DNA of 64,000 nt from JAWAAW01 sp964353335 (GTDB lineage: Archaea > Nanobdellota > Nanobdellia > Woesearchaeales > ARS49). The stretch lies in assembly GCA_964353335.1 (NCBI GenBank), contig CAYGVI010000003.1, forward strand, positions 62,001 through 126,000. Reading direction: 5' to 3'. Numbering within the stretch: the stretch's first letter is position 1; every line of letters begins with the position of its first letter. Position numbers and translations under genes: made by a program. Of the stretch, positions 48,115 to 56,588 are shown piece after piece. The notes under the pieces are model-generated. The model had not been told where the DNA came from, did not search any database, and worked only from the letters and a program-made list of their open reading frames with translations.

Positions 48115-48771
48115 TTATTTTTTAATGACTTCTGTTAAGCACCCATTCAAGTTTTTTACAATCTGTGCCAGATGACGTTTCTTTTTAGGATGCTTAAAAC
48201 CGATAAATTGGGCGTAATTAGCAATGGAATCCCTATAAATGGTAAGATGATACGAAAAGAATTGCCTGCATTTGTAAGGCCCGCGTAGGTTCGAGTTAAT
48301 CCCGAATTCACCCAATACCTTTTGAACCTGTTTAAGCCCTTTTTCATTGACCATATTGAGCACAATCCTTTTTTGCGGCACAGAAACATGCGCTTCATCG
48401 TCGAAAAAAGCCTGAAGCCACGCAGTTCTTACTTCACTGCTTGCAGAAATGACTTCTTCTGGAATAAACCATGTGAAAGACTTTAATGCCCCTAATCTTG
48501 TAACCATTTCATAAATCCATTTAGAAGAAACTTCGTATTCATATTTCTTCTTTGGCACCACTTTTCTGTCAAATTCTTTTTTGACGTCATCAGTAAATTG
48601 TTTAATCAAAGCAGGCTCGGTATTTACGTATCGCACATACCATCTTGTTTGGGTTTTCTTCTTTCTTGGATGTGAAATCAGCTCTTTCTCAGACCGCCTT
48701 TGCTGGTAAACACAAGAATAACCGTCACCAGCAATATGCGCCACAATCCTTGCAAGCTCAGGGCTTATCAT
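48115..48771 (-). CDS. free-standing LAGLIDADG homing endonuclease-like protein
   Basis: 218 residues. Two LAGLIDADG-type helices: LARIVAHIAGDGYS near the N-terminus (acid in GDG) and VRTAWLQAFFDDEAHVS at about 128-144 (acid in FDDE). The KRRHLAQIVKN helix near the C-terminus is typical of these enzymes. Such proteins cut long DNA targets and are usually carried inside introns or inteins. Here the gene is free-standing and its stop codon lies 1 nt after tRNA-Trp. ATG 48771 is 26.5 nt from a minus-strand GTTATAAA box, so the mRNA is leaderless. Confidence 0.8.
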   Translation of the reverse strand: MISPELARIVAHIAGDGYSCVYQQRRSEKELISHPRKKKTQTRWYVRYVNTEPALIKQFTDDVKKEFDRKVVPKKKYEYEVSSKWIYEMVTRLGALKSFTWFIPEEVISASSEVRTAWLQAFFDDEAHVSVPQKRIVLNMVNEKGLKQVQKVLGEFGINSNLRGPYKCRQFFSYHLTIYRDSIANYAQFIGFKHPKKKRHLAQIVKNLNGCLTEVIKK

Positions 48772-48867
48772 CAAATTCCAAGAAATCTCCTGCTTTATAA
48801 CCCGTGCGCGACCGTGTCCAGTGACCAGTGTGTTTTATCGACGAGAAAATGTCGGAAAGTTTACGGT

Positions 48868-51339
48868 TCACTCAAGCCCGATCAGCTTCTTTGCCTGCTT
48901 TCTGAAGAATATCAATGCAAGCACGATAAGAATCAATATTGAGTATCCAAGCACTCGTCCTGCGTTTCTCTTCCACCAGGTTGGAATCCTGTCTGGCTCA
49001 ACAACAAGCTCAACAGGGTTGCTCCTGACTATTCCGCCTTTGCCGTCTTCTGCTGTGAACACAACGCGCTCTGTTCCATACCAGCCGTAATGCGGTGTAA
49101 GAATTGCGTTGCTGCCTGAGAACATTACCTCAACATTGCTTGCCTGAGTCGAACTAAATGTCAAAACGTCATTGTCAGGGTCCTTGAAATACTGGCCCAA
49201 ATCAAGAGTTTGCTGTGTGTCCTGCTTCCATATCTGCGCAGGGATTCCGATTGTAGGAGTCCTGTTGACCTGCACTATAATCGCGATTGAAATAAGCGCT
49301 ATCAACGCAACAATGATGAATATCGTGGGCAAAACCCATCTGCCAAGCCTGCTTTCCTTCTGCGCTTTCTTGCCTGGCTTTCCGACTATTGCGAATTCGC
49401 CGAGGTTCTCTGCATCTGCAACAAAGTAAACATACTTGTCATCTGTGCTGACAGGCTCTGCGACTATGCTGTTCCACCTGTCTGTGCCAAGGTGGTAAAG
49501 CCTTACTGAGCTTGGCGCAACATTGTGCCTGAGCATCCAGGATTTCCTGACCTTGAACCTTACGCGCACATCAGAAACCATGTCTTTTTCAACATTGGCG
49601 TCAACCACAAATGTCTGGTAGACGCAGTCTGAATATGGCGGCACAGTTGGCTTGCAGCGCTTTGCTGTCATAACCAGCTTCTCGACGACAGTGTTGAGCT
49701 TGAATGTGACTTCAGCAAGCCCTTTCTTCCACTTGGTCTCAAAGTGCAATACCTTGTTGGCAAGTGCAAGCTTCCAGCGCCTGTGCGCAAACTTGTTCCT
49801 TCTTATGCGGTGCAAAATAAGTATGATAAACAGTACAATTATTCCAGCGATGACCGTCTTAGCGCTGAGCAGCTCGCTGTAAGTCAATCCCAGTGCGATA
49901 ACAGCCAAAACAATGAGCAGCAAAACAAACTTCAAAAGCCTCTTTGCAGGTATCCTGAATCCCTTTACAACTTCATCCTTTGATATGACGAGGTTTTCCC
50001 TGCGAAGCTGCTTTTCGTAGTCCTTCTGCGCCCTCTGCCTTTCTTTTTCAATTTCCTTCTGGCGCCTTTCCTCTTCCTTTGCCTCTTCCTCTTCCTCGCG
50101 CTTCTTCTGCTCTGCAAGCGCTTTCTTCTCGTCTTCGCGGGCTTTCTTCTTTGCTTCCTTCTCAATCCTGCGCTGTTCCTTCAAGCGCGCCCTTTCAGCC
50201 CTTCTTTCTGCCCTTCTTGCCTTTGACTCAGGCGAATTATAGCTCTTTATGCCCATTACGACAAGAACCAAAAGGACAATGAGCACGATTATTGCGAGGA
50301 TTGTGTAAATAAGGTATTCTGCGAACAATTTGTCAGCGAAAGTCGGGTTCTTCAAAACAATGGTCAATTCCTTGGTGTATTCCTTTCCTGTTGCCTCAAC
50401 TATTGCTGTAAGCACGAGCGGATAGCTTCCCTGCGGAGTTGTTTCTGTCGGCTGGATGACAAGCTTTACGTTTTCGCTGTCGCGCGCTGCAATCGTGACC
50501 TGCTCAGGCTGGACTGTGATAAATGTGGCTCCTTCAAGGCGCAAAAGGTAAGTTGTGCTCCTGTCGCCTGTGTTGACAATCTCAAGCTGTGCTTCCTGTG
50601 GCTCGACAACAGCGCGTATCTTGTTGACGCCTGTTGCAATCTCAGGAATGTCTGAATCATTTATGTGCAAATACATCTCTATTTCTGCTGCAATTTTGCT
50701 TTTCTCAGTTGAAACGCGCAATACAGGAGTGAAGTCGCCTGACAATGTGCAGTCCTGTGAATGCACTGTGATTGTGATTTGCGCGTTTTCGCGCGGCTCA
50801 AGTGTGAGTGTTTCGTCGCTAATCGCGGTTTCCTGAGGCGAACCGATGACGTTCAATTTGTATGTCTCTGCGAAATCAGCAGGGTTTGAAAGCGTAAAGT
50901 GAAAGTCTGCAGGCTCGCAGGGCATAATTCCCTTTGAAAACACTACAGGGGTAAGCAAAAGGTTGTTTGGAGTCTGGACAATTATTTCCTGCGAGAGCAT
51001 AAGCTCAAGCTCATTTGTGAGTATTGATACATCAAGCACCTCATCCTCTGCGTCGCACGGGATGCTGATAAATTCCTGCACAATCTGGCTCTGGCCAGGG
51101 TTAAGCGCGAATGATTCAGGCGAGAAAGTAACCCATTCCTTTGCATTTCCCTCTGCCACAAGCTCATAAACGCTTGGAACGTCGCCTGAGTTGGCGACAG
51201 TTATCTGCCCCTCTGCAGGGCTGCATGCGAATGTGAGAATCCTTCCTGTCCCTGCTGCTGTGAAATCCTCTGCTGCAAGAACTGAAGATATTACAAGCAG
51301 GAAAACCGCGAACCATGTCCAAACGTTTCTGCTTGTCAT
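48868..51339 (-). CDS. large cell-surface/membrane protein with PGF-pre-PGF-like domain
   Basis: 823 residues. Signal peptide (about 1-23); outer beta-rich repeats of the NEW3 type (about 25-345, e.g. GNAKEWVTFSPESFALNPGQ); membrane segment near 350; a Lys/Glu-rich coiled coil (about 385-465); two membrane segments (about 475-530); a domain VSDVRVRFKVRKSWMLRHNV, RLYHLGTDRWNSIVAEPVST and LGEFAIVGKPG that matches the PGF-pre-PGF pattern; another membrane segment; a cadherin-like region QYFKDPDNDVLTFSST; and a last one. Lies downstream of a related surface protein gene. Function probably envelope organisation; topology is predicted by eye. Confidence 0.7.
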   Translation of the reverse strand: MTSRNVWTWFAVFLLVISSVLAAEDFTAAGTGRILTFACSPAEGQITVANSGDVPSVYELVAEGNAKEWVTFSPESFALNPGQSQIVQEFISIPCDAEDEVLDVSILTNELELMLSQEIIVQTPNNLLLTPVVFSKGIMPCEPADFHFTLSNPADFAETYKLNVIGSPQETAISDETLTLEPRENAQITITVHSQDCTLSGDFTPVLRVSTEKSKIAAEIEMYLHINDSDIPEIATGVNKIRAVVEPQEAQLEIVNTGDRSTTYLLRLEGATFITVQPEQVTIAARDSENVKLVIQPTETTPQGSYPLVLTAIVEATGKEYTKELTIVLKNPTFADKLFAEYLIYTILAIIVLIVLLVLVVMGIKSYNSPESKARRAERRAERARLKEQRRIEKEAKKKAREDEKKALAEQKKREEEEEAKEEERRQKEIEKERQRAQKDYEKQLRRENLVISKDEVVKGFRIPAKRLLKFVLLLIVLAVIALGLTYSELLSAKTVIAGIIVLFIILILHRIRRNKFAHRRWKLALANKVLHFETKWKKGLAEVTFKLNTVVEKLVMTAKRCKPTVPPYSDCVYQTFVVDANVEKDMVSDVRVRFKVRKSWMLRHNVAPSSVRLYHLGTDRWNSIVAEPVSTDDKYVYFVADAENLGEFAIVGKPGKKAQKESRLGRWVLPTIFIIVALIALISIAIIVQVNRTPTIGIPAQIWKQDTQQTLDLGQYFKDPDNDVLTFSSTQASNVEVMFSGSNAILTPHYGWYGTERVVFTAEDGKGGIVRSNPVELVVEPDRIPTWWKRNAGRVLGYSILILIVLALIFFRKQAKKLIGLE

Positions 51340-51407
51340 TTTGTCTGCTCCGGGTGTGCCATGTGGTTCAGCGCAGGGCACAGGAGAAAAAATGAAAACT
51401 CACAAGC

Positions 51408-52682
51408 TTAGTAATAAGCCTGCGGTTGCTGATCTTGCTGTGGCTGTGCCTCTTCTCCCTCGTCACCCTTCAGGCGGCTGAATCCGATAACCAGCCCGAG
51501 TATAACAAGCAAAACCACGAGCACGATAAGGCCCCACTCGAGGACTGACCTTGCTGCGCTCTTGCCGCCCTTTGCGACATTTGCTGTCAGCTGGATGTTC
51601 TCAAGTGATTGTCCGTTTGTGCTTATGGCTGCAGTCACAACCTGTGCTCCGACAGGCGCATCGCTTCCTGCTGTGACAAAGACATAGACAGTTTCTGTCT
51701 TGCCTGCGTCAAGCACGAGTGTGCTGGTCGGAGTTATCTTGACTGTTGCCCAATCGCCTGCCTCAACAGCTACGGTGTAGGACTTGCTTGTCCTTCCGGA
51801 GTTTGTGATTGTAAGCGGGAAAACCGCAGTGCCGCCCTGTGCGACGTTTTCAAGCTGGCTTCCAACCGATATGGTTGTCTTTGCCTTTGCTGTAGTGGCT
51901 GCTGAGCCGTCTTCGCAGGTGTCGTCCGCAAGGACTTCCATCTGCTTGACAGCGCGCTCCTTCTTGAATCCGTCGTCGTATGAGACTTCAACCTCGACGT
52001 CATAGACGCCTGGCTTTGCGCACTTTGGTATCCTCAAATAGAGCTCCTCAGTCTCCTTTTCCTCGTCGTTGTTCGGGACTTCATCAATGTAGTCCGAAGC
52101 TGTTACGCCGAGCTGGGGGATGCTTGCTGTAACCTTGACATCAGTTTCGTCCTTTTCTCCCAGGTTCCTGACACGGATTACTCCGAGCAAGGCGCTTCCT
52201 GCCTTGATTTTTGTGTCCGGGTTGAATGAGATGTCACGGATCATCATTCCGTGGCGCGGGACGTCAATCTTGATGTTGTAATTCTGGACGAGTTCCTCTG
52301 CGTTGCGGTCTGAGAATATCAGGCGCAGCTTGTAGGAGTCCTCTTCAAAGAATGTGTGTACTGGTATTGTGAGTGTCTTGCGGTATGTGACATTTGCGTC
52401 TGCGTCAAAAGTGCTTGTTGAGTCTGATGCAGGCATAATGTCGCTGTGCTCATCGCCGCTGAAGAACGCCTGGATTTCCATGTCGTTGACGTCCTGAGAA
52501 GGCGTGAAAACAACCTTGACTTCTATCTTGTCGCCGCGGAGGACGTCCAAGAGGTTTGATGCGTCTGCGCGCATCTCAATGTCATCAACTTTGACCTGCT
52601 CAACTGTTATTGGCAGTGCAAATGCTGTGGTTGCCAGTGCTATTGCGAGCACAAGCATCAATGCGATTTTGAGTGGATTCAT
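51408..52682 (-). CDS. secreted/S-layer-like protein with C-terminal anchor
   Basis: 424 residues. Signal peptide MNPLKIALMLVLAIALATTA; several beta-sandwich domains rich in D/E/T (e.g. VSIPQL-type strands, IRDISFNPDTKIKAGSALLG), a NEW3-like repeat ending TVKITPTSTLVLDAGKTETV, and a C-terminal membrane segment (VLEWGLIVLVVLLVILGLVI) with a short acidic, glutamine-rich tail inside. ATG 52682 has GGGGGT about 14 nt upstream; a TTG two codons earlier is less likely. Single-anchor surface protein, perhaps part of the S-layer or a glycoprotein target of AglB. The large surface-protein gene follows. Confidence 0.7.
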   Translation of the reverse strand: MNPLKIALMLVLAIALATTAFALPITVEQVKVDDIEMRADASNLLDVLRGDKIEVKVVFTPSQDVNDMEIQAFFSGDEHSDIMPASDSTSTFDADANVTYRKTLTIPVHTFFEEDSYKLRLIFSDRNAEELVQNYNIKIDVPRHGMMIRDISFNPDTKIKAGSALLGVIRVRNLGEKDETDVKVTASIPQLGVTASDYIDEVPNNDEEKETEELYLRIPKCAKPGVYDVEVEVSYDDGFKKERAVKQMEVLADDTCEDGSAATTAKAKTTISVGSQLENVAQGGTAVFPLTITNSGRTSKSYTVAVEAGDWATVKITPTSTLVLDAGKTETVYVFVTAGSDAPVGAQVVTAAISTNGQSLENIQLTANVAKGGKSAARSVLEWGLIVLVVLLVILGLVIGFSRLKGDEGEEAQPQQDQQPQAYY

Positions 52683-52789
52683 CTTCAATATACCCCCATT
52701 GTTTTTGTGGTTCCTGATGATTTGGAAGTTCAGCCCGTTTATAAAGGTTTCGCTTTTTTACCTATTCTGCAGTAGTGAAACACTATCAT

Positions 52790-53587
52790 CTACTGATAGT
52801 CAATTACCTCGATTTCACGGTGCACTATGCGCTGTGCGTCCTCGTTGTAAACCTGCAGCCTTACCGAATAGGTTCCCTCACCCATTTCCTCAGGCAGGTC
52901 AAGCAGGACTGTGCTTGTGACTTTCTCGCCTGCGTCAACATCCATCGGGCCTATTGTTGCCCTGACAGAGATGTCCGGTATCATTATGATGACTTTTGTG
53001 TTGTCAAGGTCGTGCGTTCCCTTGTTCTGAAAGGTTATGCGCAGCGCCACCTGGTCGCCAGGCAGCTCCTCGTACGGGTTGTGAAGGAAAATATTGTGTA
53101 TGAAAATCTGGAGTGACTCATCGCTTTTAGGCGAAGGTGATGGTGAAGGTGTTGGCACCGGAACAGGGCAAGTGCCTGTCTGTTCGCATGAAACAGGAGG
53201 AATTACCGGAGGCCATTCAGGAAGCTCTGGCTGTTCGTCAGGCCCCTGAGGGTTTCCAGGAATGTCTCCGCCAATTGGCCCGAAATCGTCGTCAAAAGGA
53301 TCCCAGATGCCGTCGCCGGATACGCTGTCGTCCTGCCCGCCTGGGCCTGTATTTTCAGGAACAAAGCCTGTGTCCTGGTCAGGGGTAAATCCGCCGTTCA
53401 CATCGTTTGTAAAGCCGATGCTGTTGTCGTTTGTAAAGCCGGAATCGTCCATCGGGTCTATTCCGAAATCAAAATCAGGGGTGAACCCGCCGTCAAACAT
53501 TTCTGCTGTTGCGAGAAATGGCACTGCGATTACAACAAGCGCTGCAAGCGCGCTGAACATTGCCGTATTCCATTGTCTCGCGTTCAT
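52790..53587 (-). CDS. secreted protein with GFT[PN]D repeats
   Basis: 265 residues. After a signal peptide (MNARQWNTAMFSALAALVVI, cleavage near TAE) come four short acidic repeats at about 33-80: GGFTPDFD, SGFTNDNS, IGFTNDVN and GGFTPDQD, of about 10-16 residues each. A proline/serine-rich linker follows (VPVPTPSPSPSP), then a C-terminal CARDB/NEW3-like beta domain (about 165-265). The repeats resemble calcium-binding or adhesive spacers. No C-terminal anchor, so it may be released or bound to the envelope. Part of the minus-strand surface cluster. Confidence 0.7.
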   Translation of the reverse strand: MNARQWNTAMFSALAALVVIAVPFLATAEMFDGGFTPDFDFGIDPMDDSGFTNDNSIGFTNDVNGGFTPDQDTGFVPENTGPGGQDDSVSGDGIWDPFDDDFGPIGGDIPGNPQGPDEQPELPEWPPVIPPVSCEQTGTCPVPVPTPSPSPSPKSDESLQIFIHNIFLHNPYEELPGDQVALRITFQNKGTHDLDNTKVIIMIPDISVRATIGPMDVDAGEKVTSTVLLDLPEEMGEGTYSVRLQVYNEDAQRIVHREIEVIDYQ

Positions 53588-53624
53588 TTTCAGGTCCTAT
53601 AATAATATTGTAAAATGAAAAAAA

Positions 53625-54386
53625 TTATTTTTCAACTGCCTTAGCGTAGACAGGGGTCTTTGCAATAACAAGCCTTACTGCAGCCGGCATTTCCTTGAAG
53701 TAAACGCCCTGCTTGTAATCATTGCCTTGCTTGCCCGCATAGCTCTGGTGGTTCTCCTTTGTGAAAGACTCACCGCAGCGTACGTCGACAAAGTCGCCTG
53801 CGCCAAGCATCCTGCCGATATCGTCGGTGCTGCGCAGTATCTTGAATCCGCGCTGCTTGACGTCTTCTGCGCTGATTACTTTCTCAGGCATCCTTTCATA
53901 CTGCTGTGCTGAGTTTGCAACAAGCTCAAGAACGTCACGCTGGCTGAAGTATTTGTGCTTTCCTGCCTTTGAATTCAGGTCAGTTGCAAGAGCCTTTGTG
54001 TTGACGTTTGTGATGAGCTCGCGGCCCTTGCTTGCAGTGCCGCTCTTCTCATCCCTGCGCAGGTTGAGGCAGACATAAACATTGCCTTCTCCCTTGTTAA
54101 GGCCGTAATGCACTATTTCCTGCATGCGTGACCTTGCCTTTTCAACGTCCTTTTCGTGGCCCTTGATGTCAGTGCCCTTGTAGTCTGTAAGCTGGATTGT
54201 GTACTTGGCTGCCTGCCTGAGCTCTTCGAATCCAAGCTGGACATTGCCGAATTTTTCAACGTCAGCAAGCAGTGACTCGAGGGTGCTGGCGGTGTTTTGC
54301 TGTGGGACTACGCATCCTGCAGCTGCCGCAACTCCGAGAGCTCCAATTGTCTTGAGAAAATCACGTCTTGTTGGTATATGTTGCAT
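53625..54386 (-). CDS. Tat-exported lipoprotein-like protein
   Basis: 253 residues. MQHIPTRRDFLKTIGALGVA AAAGC combines a twin-arginine motif (RRDFLK) with a lipobox-type AAGC, so it should be exported folded and lipid-anchored. The mature part resembles penicillin-binding-protein-activator LpoB/CsgG-like domains only weakly: VYVCLNLRRDEKSG, LVANSAQQYERMP and GAGDFVDVRCGE. GGGGGT precedes the ATG. It belongs to the cell-surface cluster and is the only clear Tat substrate in the window. No cofactor-binding motif is visible. Family uncertain. Confidence 0.6.
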   Translation of the reverse strand: MQHIPTRRDFLKTIGALGVAAAAGCVVPQQNTASTLESLLADVEKFGNVQLGFEELRQAAKYTIQLTDYKGTDIKGHEKDVEKARSRMQEIVHYGLNKGEGNVYVCLNLRRDEKSGTASKGRELITNVNTKALATDLNSKAGKHKYFSQRDVLELVANSAQQYERMPEKVISAEDVKQRGFKILRSTDDIGRMLGAGDFVDVRCGESFTKENHQSYAGKQGNDYKQGVYFKEMPAAVRLVIAKTPVYAKAVEK

Positions 54387-54477
54387 TTTATTACCCCCTG
54401 TGTTAAATACTGTTGGTTTGACACTACTATTGAGTGGGTATTTTTAAAGCTTCGGGTTTATGGGCGGGTTAAGAACA

Positions 54478-56457
54478 TTACTTGCCGTAAATAACTATTC
54501 CCGGAGTAACTATCCATTCGGTTTTGTCGCCGTGAAGCACTGCGCCGTCAACCTTGAAGTCTATCTTGACATCCTTGGTGTTCAGAAGGCGTACTCCTGC
54601 ACCGACTTGCCCGCCGAAGCGTGTTTCGTCATCTTTTGTGCCTGTGAACTCGCTGTCAAGCCTTTGAACAAGTCCAAGAGCCTCAATATATCCCCTTGTT
54701 CCTGCAGCGTCAAAGTGCCAGCGGACTCCTGCGTCGCCGTAAATGTTGTTTTGCGAGAGGAATTCCCCGAGTTTTTCATTAAGTGTTGACATTCCTGCCT
54801 CGACTGAGAAGCTGTCGTTAAGCATAAGCCTTCCCTGCAGCTGTGTCATGAGCTTTGTGAAGTCGCCAGTGTATTCGTCTCCTGCATCGCCTTTCACATC
54901 GCCCTTGAGCCCTGCTGCCTGGAATATCACGAAGTTGTGCCTGTTTGCAACACCAACATCGTCATCATCAATAGGTGCCTGCGTGAGGCCTAATTTCAGG
55001 TAGCCTCCAAATCCCTTGTTTCCAAATGTGTAATTGCTTCCGTTTTCAGGCTTGATTGCGAAGTCCCTGTTTTCAGCCATTACTCCGCCCTCAAGGAATC
55101 CGTAGAATCCCTTGCTCAGGACAGGATAAGTGTGAAGCCCAAGCTGGACGCGTTCTCCGTATCCTGCAATGTCTCCTTCGTCAAACTTCTGCACCTGGTC
55201 AAATCCATTCAAGTACAGGTCAAGCCCTGTGGCTTTGCCCAGCTCAAGTATTCCCTTGGCTGATGCGCTCACTCCTGTAGTATCATTGTCAAAGATTCCC
55301 TTTACATACAGTATTCCCTTAAGCGAAGGGTCTTCTCCGGTGATTATCGGCTTGTAATCAGCAGATGCAGGCGCTGCCTGTTGCGCAGGTGCCGGTGAAG
55401 TCATTCCCTTTAATGCCCTGTAAGCTTCAGTAGGTTCTGGCTGTGTGTAAACTATTGTGTTCTCCCTTGCCTTTGCTTCTGCTGCTTTTCTTTCAGCTTC
55501 CTTTCTCTGCCTGTCTGCTTCAGCTGCCTTTCTTTGCTTTTCTGCTTCTGCGAGCTTCTGCTTTTCTGCTTCAACTGCATTTCTTGCGGCATCTACTTCA
55601 GCTGCCTTTCTTTCAGCAGCTACTTTCCTTGCTGCTTCACGCAGGCTCTCCAGGTTTGCTTCAGTCTCCTGATTTTCCTTTGCTTGAGTGTAAGCTTCTG
55701 AAGCTCTGTCCTGTGATGGCCTTTGCCCTGCATAAGGCGCTGGGCCTGTCTGCGGAGCAGTTGGCTTTTCAGCGACAGGAGGCACTTCAGGACCTTTTGT
55801 CTGCTGCTGAGTTTTGTCAGCAAGTGATCTTGAGTCAGGAACTTTTACTGGCGTAGTTGTAACCGGCACAGGCTTAATGTTTTCCTGCGTTACAACATCT
55901 GGGTTTTTCGGCAAACTTCTATAGAAAAGATTGTATCCTGCCCATAATACCGGAGCAAGTGCCAAAGCAGCGATAGCCGCAATGTAAACAGTGCGAACTC
56001 TTCCAGCTGCCCTGCTTGGAACTGTGTGGAAATAGTCTCCTATCCTGCTGAGCAATCCTTTCTTTTCAGTGCTGCCAAGCATTCCTGCATAACTTACAGG
56101 ATTTGTGTGGACAACTTCTGTAGGCTGTGCTTCAACAACAGCTTCGATACTTTCAGGTTTTGCAAGGCTGTCTGCAAGCGTTGTATAAACATTTTGTGCG
56201 CGGCTCCTGAGGTTTTCATAGTCAACCTTTGCGCGCTTTTCCTTGGACATCTTGATGACATTGTCGTAAAGCTTTACAGCAGAAACAAGGTCGTCATACT
56301 TTGCATTCTTTCCGTTTGCGCGGTGCTCGAGAATTTGGAGTTTGTTTTCAGTGTTGTAGCTGAGTATTCCCAAATCTTTGATTTCAAGATTGCTATCTGC
56401 TGCCTGTTTTATCTCGTCTTTAGAAAAGTTATGCCGTTGAAATTGGTAGTTTTCCAT
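54478..56457 (-). CDS. inner-anchored protein with TolA-like linker and beta-barrel-like end
   Basis: 659 residues. A cytoplasmic N-terminus (about 1-155), one membrane segment at 157-177 (TVYIAAIAALALAPVLWAGY), a proline-rich stretch, an Ala/Lys/Glu helix (about 275-350, EAEKQKLAEAEKQRKAAEAD), then about 270 residues of glycine-rich, alternating polar/apolar strands: LYLNGFDQVQKFDEGD, GFYGFLEGGVMAENRD, GAGVRLLNTKDVKIDFK, ending GIVIYGK. This looks like an outer-membrane beta barrel of 8-12 strands, unexpected in an archaeon. ATG 56457 has GGGGT upstream and a TATA box at 56503-56510. Confidence 0.55.
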   Translation of the reverse strand: MENYQFQRHNFSKDEIKQAADSNLEIKDLGILSYNTENKLQILEHRANGKNAKYDDLVSAVKLYDNVIKMSKEKRAKVDYENLRSRAQNVYTTLADSLAKPESIEAVVEAQPTEVVHTNPVSYAGMLGSTEKKGLLSRIGDYFHTVPSRAAGRVRTVYIAAIAALALAPVLWAGYNLFYRSLPKNPDVVTQENIKPVPVTTTPVKVPDSRSLADKTQQQTKGPEVPPVAEKPTAPQTGPAPYAGQRPSQDRASEAYTQAKENQETEANLESLREAARKVAAERKAAEVDAARNAVEAEKQKLAEAEKQRKAAEADRQRKEAERKAAEAKARENTIVYTQPEPTEAYRALKGMTSPAPAQQAAPASADYKPIITGEDPSLKGILYVKGIFDNDTTGVSASAKGILELGKATGLDLYLNGFDQVQKFDEGDIAGYGERVQLGLHTYPVLSKGFYGFLEGGVMAENRDFAIKPENGSNYTFGNKGFGGYLKLGLTQAPIDDDDVGVANRHNFVIFQAAGLKGDVKGDAGDEYTGDFTKLMTQLQGRLMLNDSFSVEAGMSTLNEKLGEFLSQNNIYGDAGVRWHFDAAGTRGYIEALGLVQRLDSEFTGTKDDETRFGGQVGAGVRLLNTKDVKIDFKVDGAVLHGDKTEWIVTPGIVIYGK

Positions 56458-56588
56458 GTCAGGTTACCCCTATTATTAGTTGGCAGGGAATATCGCCGGC
56501 TGTTTATAAATCTTCGTATTTATCACTACTTTACAGGAGTAAAGCATTTGTTCGCAATCTTTTTAACACAGCGCCAGCTCGCAAGCCC

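Noticed and set aside
48841..48880. Possible third copy of the TCGGAAAC double-hairpin repeat
   Set aside because: Only TCGGAAA and CTCAAG match; neither stem can form.
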